From Rhodobacteraceae bacterium HTCC2150 (GTDB taxonomy: Bacteria; Pseudomonadota; Alphaproteobacteria; Rhodobacterales; Rhodobacteraceae), in the NCBI GenBank assembly GCA_000169395.1, contig AAXZ01000009.1, forward strand, positions 1 through 64,000: a stretch of DNA of 64,000 nucleotides. The letters are read 5' to 3'. Positions 37,140 to 43,887 of the stretch are shown in pieces; the first letter of the stretch is position 1, and each line of letters begins with the position of its first letter. A program made the position numbers and the translations under genes. The notes beneath the pieces are model-generated. The model did no database searches, was not told where the DNA came from, and worked only from the letters and a program-made list of their open reading frames with translations.

Positions 37140-38189
37140 TCACCCCCCGATACGCGCACCTGTTTCGGCTTCGAACAGGTGACAGTGTTCTTTCGGCACC
37201 TTAATCGACACCTTTTCGTCGATTGCTGCCCTATAATTTTTGTCGGCTTTCACTGAAACCAAGGCACCGCCAATGCGTACGCTGACCATTGTCGCGTCAC
37301 CTAATAGTTCCATTGTGTAAATCGGCGCGTTAATCTGCCCGTCGCTCTCAACAACGCTGGCATCTTCGGCGCGGAACCCAAGTGTTACAGGACCATCTGC
37401 TGCATCAAGTCCGCGGATTTCAACATTATTAGTGGTAAATGTTCCGTCTTTGATTTCCCCATCCATTAGGTTCATCGCTGGGTTACCAATAAAGCTGGCA
37501 ACAAAGGCGTTCGCGGGGTTGTCATAAATTTCAACAGGCGTGCCGACTTGCTGCACGACACCGGCCTTCATGATCACAACCCGATCCGCCAATGTCATGG
37601 CTTCGATTTGGTCGTGGGTTACATAAATCGTCGTAACCGCCAATTCATGAGACAAGTTTTTGATCTGCGCGCGGGTCGAAACCCGCAGCTTGGCATCAAG
37701 ATTGGAAAGAGGCTCGTCCATTAAGAACACGTTTGGTTCCCGCACAACCGCGCGGGCAAGTGCGACGCGCTGGCGTTGACCGCCTGACAATTCGGCAGGT
37801 TTACGGTGCAAGAAATCATCAAGCTCAACCATGGCACTGGCCCGGCGAACTTTCTCATCATGGGTTTTGGGATCAATGCCACGCACACGCAAAGGAAAAC
37901 GAATATTTTCATAAACGTTCATATTTGGATAAAGTGCATAGCTTTGGAACACCATCGCCACATCGCGGTCTTTTGGTTCAAGGTCATTGACCCGTACCCC
38001 ATCAACCAGAATGTCGCCTTCTGTGGCATCCTCAAGACCAGCAATCATTCGCATCGTAGTTGTTTTGCCGCAGCCTGAAGGCCCAAGCAAAACCAAAAAC
38101 TCTTTGTCAGCAATAGTAAGATCAAATTCGTGTACACCCACGAAAGACCCCCAACGTTTCGACAAATTCCGGAGCTGTATTTCGGCCAT
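37140..38189 (-). CDS. Sugar ABC transporter ATP-binding protein (UgpC/MalK type)
   Basis: A 349-residue ATPase. Walker A is GPSGCGKTT, the signature LSGGQRQRVALARA and Walker B VFLMDEPLSNLDA. A C-terminal TOBE-type domain (about residues 240-349) is typical of CUT1 ATPases. I start at the ATG at 38189, preceded by AGGGGGAAG; the longer frame to 38291 would overlap the operator region. It is the first gene of the large minus-strand cluster, so transcription of some 16 genes may begin just upstream. Confidence 0.9.
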   Translation of the reverse strand: MAEIQLRNLSKRWGSFVGVHEFDLTIADKEFLVLLGPSGCGKTTTMRMIAGLEDATEGDILVDGVRVNDLEPKDRDVAMVFQSYALYPNMNVYENIRFPLRVRGIDPKTHDEKVRRASAMVELDDFLHRKPAELSGGQRQRVALARAVVREPNVFLMDEPLSNLDAKLRVSTRAQIKNLSHELAVTTIYVTHDQIEAMTLADRVVIMKAGVVQQVGTPVEIYDNPANAFVASFIGNPAMNLMDGEIKDGTFTTNNVEIRGLDAADGPVTLGFRAEDASVVESDGQINAPIYTMELLGDATMVSVRIGGALVSVKADKNYRAAIDEKVSIKVPKEHCHLFEAETGARIGG

Positions 38190-38219
38190 ATCTTCCCCCT
38201 GACGGAATGCAGAATATTT

Positions 38220-38237
38220 TTTGCATGCGTTTGCAAA
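38220..38237. promoter_or_regulatory. LacI-type operator O1
   Basis: TTTGCATGCGTTTGCAAA has perfect six-base arms (TTTGCA / TGCAAA) around a central CG, the usual form of LacI/GalR-family operators. It lies 31 bp upstream of the ABC ATPase start, in the divergent gap. Confidence 0.6.
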
Positions 38238-38274
38238 GATCATAGACATCAGGCGATTTGTTTGGCAACATGTT

Positions 38275-38292
38275 TTTGCAAGCGAATGCAAT
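38275..38292. promoter_or_regulatory. LacI-type operator O2
   Basis: TTTGCAAGCGAATGCAAT repeats the O1 pattern with one arm mismatch and the same central CG. It is centred 55 bp from O1 and 40 bp before the divergent NTF2 gene. Two sites at this spacing suit a looped or tetrameric repressor controlling both directions. Confidence 0.55.
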
Positions 38293-38323
38293 AAAATGCC
38301 AATCAGAACCAGAAAGTACGCGC

Positions 38324-39361
38324 ATGAATCCCGATTTTAAAGATGAAAAGCAGCTTGTTAGGGACTATTATGCGCGTCTTGATGGCGCGAACGTAGCTGA
38401 TATTCCTGCGGTTTTGGAAGCATTCACAACCAAAGAATATCTGTGGCGTGGCTATCATCCCTTTCATGAAATCAGAACGTCTGTCGAGGTGGCCGAATTG
38501 TTTTGGCAACCGCTTCGCAGGTCTTTGACCTCGCTTCAACGCCGCCTCAATGTCTTTATGGCTGGTCAAAATACAATCACGGATACAGGTGGTGTTTGGG
38601 TCGTCGCCATGGGGCACTTAATGGGCCTATTTGATCAACCGTGGCTGGGCATTCCGCCAACCGGAAAAATTGCGATGCTACGCTTTTGCGAATTTCATCG
38701 GGTTGAGAACGGCAAGATTGTCGATACAGCGATGTTTTTCGATATTCCGCACTTAATGGTGCAGGCTGGCTTGCGGCCTTTTCCGAACCAAACCGCCGCA
38801 CATTTGGTGCAACCCGGCCCGATGACCCACGAAGGCGTAATGTTTGAACCCCAAGATCCGGCCAAAGGGCAAAAGACACTCGCCACTATTGAAAAAATGA
38901 TCACCGATCTTGGTCAATGGGACAGCCCCTTAAGCCTTGAGGATGAACTGCGACTAACGTGGGCGGAAGACATGATCTGGTGGGGCCCAGAGGGCATCGG
39001 TGCGACTTACACAATCGAGCGTTATGCCAAACAGCATTCCGGCCCGTTTCGAGCGAGCCTGACCAATCGAAGCAAAACAGGGCACATTGCGCGATTGGCA
39101 GAAGGCAACTTTGGGGGCTTTTTTGGCTGGCCAAACTTTACCGCCACGCCCTCTGGTGGGTTCATGGGGATGCCTGCAACCAATACGCCTGCAGAATTTC
39201 GTGTCATCGACATCTACAGACGTGAAGGGGAAAAACTTGCCGAAAACTGGATTTTCATTGATCTTCTGCACTTCTGGAACATGCAAGGTATCGACATTCT
39301 GGCGCGCACAACGGGTATTCATGCAGGCCGTGAAATCGGCGCGAAAGGCGTGGCGTTATGA
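38324..39361 (+). CDS. Tandem NTF2/SnoaL-like domain protein (copy F)
   Basis: A 345-residue protein with two NTF2-fold domains, closing with FHRVENGKIVDTAMFFDIPH and IYRREGEKLAENWIFIDLLH. It is divergently transcribed from the ABC operon, with the LacI-type operators between them, so it belongs to the same regulon. The start at 38324 follows ACGCGC and begins MNPDFKDEKQLVRDYYARL; a longer frame starting at 38258 would run through O2. It overlaps the amidohydrolase gene by four bases (ATGA). Function unknown. Confidence 0.75.
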   Translation: MNPDFKDEKQLVRDYYARLDGANVADIPAVLEAFTTKEYLWRGYHPFHEIRTSVEVAELFWQPLRRSLTSLQRRLNVFMAGQNTITDTGGVWVVAMGHLMGLFDQPWLGIPPTGKIAMLRFCEFHRVENGKIVDTAMFFDIPHLMVQAGLRPFPNQTAAHLVQPGPMTHEGVMFEPQDPAKGQKTLATIEKMITDLGQWDSPLSLEDELRLTWAEDMIWWGPEGIGATYTIERYAKQHSGPFRASLTNRSKTGHIARLAEGNFGGFFGWPNFTATPSGGFMGMPATNTPAEFRVIDIYRREGEKLAENWIFIDLLHFWNMQGIDILARTTGIHAGREIGAKGVAL

Positions 39362-40236
39362 TTGATGCACACCATCATCTTTGGGATCTTTCTGCTGTTA
39401 ATTATCCTTGGTTAATGGCGCAGGGCGTTGAGCGTTTCTTTGGCGATCCAACCCCAATTCAGCGCGACTATCTTATCAACGAATTTCGCAACGAGGCTAT
39501 AGCCGAAGGTTTTGGCGCATCTGTGCACATTCAGGTGGGCGCGGAAAATAGCATGGACGAGGCACGCTGGGTTCAATCTGTTGCCAATGCCAATCCTGAC
39601 TGGCCCTTGAAGCAAGTTGTTTTTGTTGATCTTACAGCGCCCGATTTGGATGCGCAGTTAGATGCCTTTCAAGCCCTGCCAAGCGTCGTTGGTGTGCGCC
39701 AAATTGTTGGCCGTGCACCGGGTGAGGACGCAGTAACTGGTACGAATACTCTACTGGATAACCCTGACTTTGTAACTGGTTTGCAAAACGCAGGACGTCG
39801 CGGTCTTAGTTTTGATCTTCAGTTGATACCGGAATTGATGGGCAAAACTGCCGATCTCCTTGCGCGGGCATCGGATACGGCTGTTGCACTTTGTCATGCT
39901 GGGTCCCCGCATGATCGATCGAATGATGGATTGCCGCGTTGGGCAGACGAATTGCGTGCGCTGTCTGATCTGCCTCAGGTGTCTTGTAAACTGTCTGGAC
40001 TGGGTATGTTTGATCATGACTGGCAGCCCGAGGGTTTCCGCCCAATTGTCGAAACTTGCCTTGATCAGTTCAGCCCTAGTCGCGTGATGTTCGGATCAAA
40101 CTTTCCGGTGGATAAACTGTATTCCGACTATGCCACACTGGCAAAAACTTATCGCGATCTTGTTCCGCGTGAAATGCATCAAGCGGTATTCAACGATACA
40201 GCAGCAGATTTCTATTCCATGTTCAGCGGCAAGTAA
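39358..40236 (+). CDS. Amidohydrolase-family lactonase (COG3618 type)
   Basis: A 292-residue TIM-barrel metal-dependent hydrolase. DAHHHLWD near the N-terminus supplies the H-x-H metal site, VALCHAGSP an inner-strand His, and MFGSNFPVDK the final catalytic Asp. Relatives hydrolyse L-fucono- or L-rhamnono-lactones, or 2-pyrone-4,6-dicarboxylate. Beside a sugar importer, an SDR and a HisD-like enzyme, a sugar-lactonase role is the simplest inference; beside an RraA-family aldolase, a pyrone-dicarboxylate role is also possible. It is translationally coupled to NTF2 copy F. Confidence 0.85.
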   Translation: MIDAHHHLWDLSAVNYPWLMAQGVERFFGDPTPIQRDYLINEFRNEAIAEGFGASVHIQVGAENSMDEARWVQSVANANPDWPLKQVVFVDLTAPDLDAQLDAFQALPSVVGVRQIVGRAPGEDAVTGTNTLLDNPDFVTGLQNAGRRGLSFDLQLIPELMGKTADLLARASDTAVALCHAGSPHDRSNDGLPRWADELRALSDLPQVSCKLSGLGMFDHDWQPEGFRPIVETCLDQFSPSRVMFGSNFPVDKLYSDYATLAKTYRDLVPREMHQAVFNDTAADFYSMFSGK

Positions 40237-40315
40237 TCTTGACACGAACCTCCAATAATTTTTAAGGCCACGTATTCCAATTTATCTGACGACGTACAAT
40301 TCGAAAGCAATTTAA

Positions 40316-40963
40316 ATGCCCAAAACTCAAAATTCATATTCAATTTTTAACCCACCAGTTTTGGCCTTGCTCGCCTTGAGTCTCGTCCCATTTGCATTTC
40401 CAAATTTTGTTAAAGCTGAAAATCTAAGCGAACGCGAATTTTGTAATGCTACGATACAACGCTTGGCGTTAGAAAGCGAAAGCACCGAGCCACCGGACAC
40501 AACCGGATGTATCCAAATGGAAAATATTCTGAATAGATCGACTACTTGGCCAGACTTCACAATAAATTTCAATAAAGGAATGACAAATGAAGCATTTCCT
40601 TCATACCTAGGCAATGCCTTGGCCCAAAACAGAAATCGAAATCAAATTGAGGCTTTTATTTTCGCGGATAAAGCTCTGATTAACTCAACGCAAATTTTTG
40701 CAAGATTTCCCAATGACCAACGGCGTAGCACCTATCTTGGTCTAATATTAGAACTCAGAAATTCATTTCTGGAACCCATTCTCAATAGTGGGTTTGATCG
40801 CCATAAGTTGCGGTCAAGCTATAACGAACGAGTTAGAGAGACCACATTCAACGGATTGCCTTCTCAAGCTGTATTGATTTGCTTGCTAATGAACGATCCT
40901 CTTATTGGCGACTTTCAAAAAATAATTGATTCAAAGTCATTCAACAAATGTCTTCAAAAATAG
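40316..40963 (+). CDS. AT-rich hypothetical protein, probably exported
   Basis: A 215-residue protein of unknown family. A hydrophobic stretch at about residues 14-32 (PVLALLALSLVPFAFPNFV) ending VKA is a likely signal peptide or anchor. Four Cys residues remain in the mature part (FCNAT, GCIQM, VLICLL, NKCLQK). The gene is clearly more AT-rich than its neighbours and lacks a good ribosome site, suggesting recent transfer. A 91-bp stretch of it (40491-40581) recurs at 46630-46720, on the far side of the TRAP operon. Confidence 0.5.
   Translation: MPKTQNSYSIFNPPVLALLALSLVPFAFPNFVKAENLSEREFCNATIQRLALESESTEPPDTTGCIQMENILNRSTTWPDFTINFNKGMTNEAFPSYLGNALAQNRNRNQIEAFIFADKALINSTQIFARFPNDQRRSTYLGLILELRNSFLEPILNSGFDRHKLRSSYNERVRETTFNGLPSQAVLICLLMNDPLIGDFQKIIDSKSFNKCLQK
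40491..40581 (+). repeat. 91-bp repeat, copy 1 (inside hypothetical gene)
   Basis: This segment of the AT-rich gene matches 46630-46720 with seven mismatches by eye and no gaps. It encodes PDTTGCIQMENILN and what follows; the other copy encodes PDTTGCIKMENILN. Confidence 0.85.
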
Positions 40964-41679
40964 GAAAATTTTCTGAGTACATACAATATGATGAGGGTTT
41001 ATTGACTAAGCTCAAAAATCGAATTCCCCCCGCGCACACCATTTTCACTCTCATGGAATCCGCCAAGCTCAACAAGATTGATGAACTGCTTTCGCGGGAC
41101 TGTAAGAGCTGAAGCCTTGCACCAGTTCCCAAATTTTCAAGGTAGTAACCATTCAATATCCTTCTGCTTGTGAATTTGGGCAGTTGCGGTGGGCGGCTTG
41201 TTCATCGACATGCGGCCCTTGGAACTTGAACACATTCTTTGAACGGTGATTGTTTGCAAAACAAGCGATCTGAGGGGGGCTAACTTTCACCTGATATGGG
41301 CCAAACCGGCGAATGAGGAACGATCCATATCCAGACCTTCGCGGTTAATGATTTGGGCTTGGCGAAATGTGGGGTGCTGTCTCACAAGGTTTGCCATTGG
41401 TCGGGCGCGTGTTTGATAGACATTCATCAGGCAAGGGTACATGGCTGACAAAAGCACTGCACCCATCATGTGGGAGGATTTCGTCCAGTAGGATAAAAAC
41501 TATTTCAACGCAAATTTGAGAGCTTACTTGATATTTCTTACGCTGAATGCTTTGTCTTGTATCGGGCACATTGTTTGCAGTCGAATCTGGTTTTGTCTCG
41601 AGGAGGAGCGTCAATACCGGTTTCACTGTTTGGCAATTCTGTCGAATAAAAAGAATAAGTAACTCGGAGGAGAAAATAT
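40964..41679. other. 716-bp region with little coding sequence
   Basis: Between the AT-rich hypothetical gene and dctP. The only recognisable content is an IS66-like transposase scrap on the minus strand (41287-41469). The last 30 bp contain the dctP ribosome site (CGGAGGAG). Nothing else was found. Confidence 0.5.
41287..41469 (-). mobile_element. IS66-type transposase (TnpC) remnant
   Basis: The minus strand encodes HPTFRQAQIINREGLDMDRS followed by SFAGL, which parallels the IS66 TnpC segment (H-L-P-L-Y-R-Q-x-x-I-x-x-R-x-G-x-x-x-D-R-S-T-L-A). Ahead of it, QTRARPMA resembles the P-A-R-P-I stretch that precedes this segment in intact proteins, with about 20 residues missing between them. Only some 60 codons remain, so the element is dead. 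Confidence 0.45.
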
Positions 41680-42765
41680 ATGGAACGTCGTAAGTTTTTA
41701 AAGGGTGCCGCACTCGGCGCTGGTGCAGTTGCTGTTGCATCACCAGCCATTGCCCAATCTGCGAAACAATTGACAATCGTATCAACATGGCCACGTGATT
41801 TCCCAGGTTTGGGAACGTCTGCTCAGCGCCTTGCTGCGCGCATTGCTCAACTTTCTGATGGTGCCTTCAACGTTGAATATTTCGCTGCTGGCGAACGCGT
41901 TGGTGCATTTGACAGCTTTGACGAAGTGGCATCTGGCAACAGCCAAGCCTACATCGCGGCTGATTACTACTGGGGCGGCAAGCACCCAGCGTTTAACTAT
42001 TTCACATCTGTGCCATTTGGCATGTCCACACCACAGTGGAATGCTTGGATCAAATTCGGTGGCGGTCAAGAACTTTGGGACGAACTATCCGGTTCATTCG
42101 GTCTAAAAGCATTGGCTTGTGGGTCAACTGGTACGCAAGCTGGCGGTTGGTTCAACAAAGAGATTGAATCACCAGATGACTTCAAAGGTCTGAAAATGCG
42201 TATTCCCGGCCTTGGTGGTCAGGTTCTTACTAAATTGGGCGCATCAACGGTATCACTTCCAGGTGGTCAGATTTATGAAAACCTTGTTTCTGGCGCCATC
42301 GACGCGACAGAGTGGGTTGGACCATACAATGACTACTTCATGAAGTTTTATGAGGCTGCTCAGTATTACTATACTGGTGGTATGCACGAGCCAGGTGGTG
42401 GTCTTGCGTTCGGTATGAACCTAGATTTCTGGAATGGTTTGTCAGACTACGAAAAATCCATCATCGAAGCCGCTTGTAACGAAGAGCATGCAGCATCACA
42501 CGAAGAAAACATCGCGAAAAACGGTGAATTCCTAGCCAAATTGGTTAATGATCACGGCGTGAAAATTCGTGCGTTTAACGATGACATCTGGGATGCATTC
42601 GGTGAAGCCGCAGAAGAAGTGTTCGAAGAAGTTCGCGCACATTCTCCACTTGCGGAAAAAATCGATGATGCGTTCCAAGCGTCTTTGCGTGAAACTGGTG
42701 AGTTTATGGCCAACTTCGAAGGCACATTCGTCAACCAGCGTAACCGGGTTTTGGATCTAGGTTAA
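41680..42765 (+). CDS. TRAP transporter substrate-binding protein, DctP family (TakP-like)
   Basis: A 361-residue periplasmic receptor. The N-terminus MERRKFLKGAALGAGAVAVA is a twin-arginine signal with cleavage after SPAIA, so it is probably exported folded. The segments GLKMRIPGLGGQVLTKLGAS, LPGGQIYENLVSGAID and ATEWVGPYNDYFMKF match TakP-like receptors, which bind 2-oxo acids such as pyruvate; the Arg in KMRIPG usually contacts the ligand carboxylate. CGGAGGAG precedes the ATG. A strong terminator-like hairpin follows, and the DctQ and DctM genes come next. Confidence 0.9.
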   Translation: MERRKFLKGAALGAGAVAVASPAIAQSAKQLTIVSTWPRDFPGLGTSAQRLAARIAQLSDGAFNVEYFAAGERVGAFDSFDEVASGNSQAYIAADYYWGGKHPAFNYFTSVPFGMSTPQWNAWIKFGGGQELWDELSGSFGLKALACGSTGTQAGGWFNKEIESPDDFKGLKMRIPGLGGQVLTKLGASTVSLPGGQIYENLVSGAIDATEWVGPYNDYFMKFYEAAQYYYTGGMHEPGGGLAFGMNLDFWNGLSDYEKSIIEAACNEEHAASHEENIAKNGEFLAKLVNDHGVKIRAFNDDIWDAFGEAAEEVFEEVRAHSPLAEKIDDAFQASLRETGEFMANFEGTFVNQRNRVLDLG

Positions 42766-42783
42766 TCTGACAGGTTAAAACAG

Positions 42784-42809
42784 AACGGGGCCTTTCTGGC
42801 CCCGTTTTT
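42784..42809 (+). terminator. Intrinsic terminator/attenuator between dctP and dctQ
   Basis: AACGGGGCC pairs with GGCCCCGTT around TTTCT and is followed by more T residues (five T in all from 42805). This is a strong intrinsic terminator inside the operon, expected to leave dctP expressed well above dctQM. Confidence 0.8.
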
Positions 42810-42877
42810 ACGATTGATAGACAGACGCACTCCCAATTTTTATTGGTAGAGAAGTGTCTTTTGACTTGGGGAATTCG

Positions 42878-43873
42878 ATGAGCACAACGTTTGAAGAAAC
42901 TGGGATGGATCAAGGGCTGCCCACGGCGCCGATTGTTCGCACTTTTGGGTGGATCATGCTGGCAGTTTTAGCGGCCTTTTTGATTAATAATGTTTTGATC
43001 GTTGCATGGGGATTTCCCGGTTTTTTCGCGATTTTCAGTGATGGCGGCATGCCTGCATTGATTAATTTGGCCGTCTACGTCGTGGCAATTGCCATTGCAG
43101 TTTTTTATGTTCAACGATCGCCTTCTAACCCACTTAGACGTGATGCGATGCGCATTCACGCATTTAATTGTTATATTATTCGTGCGGCTTTTTGGATTGT
43201 ATTGCTGGTCGGCATTGTTGACGCTCTTATCGCACTGGGACGCGTTGAAAGCCTGTTAGAGCTGATCTTTGCAGATGCCACCGTGACCAATCTTGGACGT
43301 GCGCAATTTGTTGGGCCTAATATCCATGTGCCTTTGATCATTGCTGGCATGTTCGTCGCTCTATTCACCCGAACGCTAGGCTTTCCATGGTTGGCGTTGA
43401 TGATCGTGGCTGCCGAATTGGGCATCGTTATTTCGCGTTTTGTATTCAGTTATGAGCAGGCGCTAATGGGTGACCTTGTTCGGTATTGGTATGCGGCGTT
43501 GTTCTTATTTGCCTCGGCCTATACGTTGTTTGAGGAAGGGCACGTACGTGTTGACGTGCTCTACGCCGGATTTGGGAAAACCACCAAAGGGTTCCTGAAT
43601 GCGTGGGGATCTATCTTGTTGGGTATGTCCACGGCATGGATAATCATTTACATTGGATTTAACGGCAAAACGTCAATCATCAACAGCCCTGTTGCCAATT
43701 TTGAAGTGACGCAATCTGGTTCAACTGGGATGTTCATCAAATATCAAATGGCGGCATTTTTGGGCATCTTCGCCATCACAATGCTGATCCAATTTGTCAG
43801 CTATTTCTTTGAATCCGTTGCCGATTGGCGCGACCAAGACGGGCACCGTGAAGTCACGCCCGCGGCTCATTAA
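42878..43873 (+). CDS. TRAP transporter small permease subunit (DctQ, extended)
   Basis: A 331-residue membrane protein, longer than the classic ~160-residue DctQ. It has hydrophobic helices near 22-60 and 75-95, then a larger helical part ending in the usual DctQ region with LFEEGHVRVDVLYAGF, the conserved E-x-H-(V/I)-R-V-D motif. I choose the ATG at 42878, which has TTGGGGA upstream; a GTG at 42854 is less likely. It is 14 bp before dctM. The N-terminal extension of about 150 residues is typical of TakQ-like partners for 2-oxo acid systems (inference). Confidence 0.85.
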   Translation: MSTTFEETGMDQGLPTAPIVRTFGWIMLAVLAAFLINNVLIVAWGFPGFFAIFSDGGMPALINLAVYVVAIAIAVFYVQRSPSNPLRRDAMRIHAFNCYIIRAAFWIVLLVGIVDALIALGRVESLLELIFADATVTNLGRAQFVGPNIHVPLIIAGMFVALFTRTLGFPWLALMIVAAELGIVISRFVFSYEQALMGDLVRYWYAALFLFASAYTLFEEGHVRVDVLYAGFGKTTKGFLNAWGSILLGMSTAWIIIYIGFNGKTSIINSPVANFEVTQSGSTGMFIKYQMAAFLGIFAITMLIQFVSYFFESVADWRDQDGHREVTPAAH

Positions 43874-43887
43874 TAAGGACAACGGAT

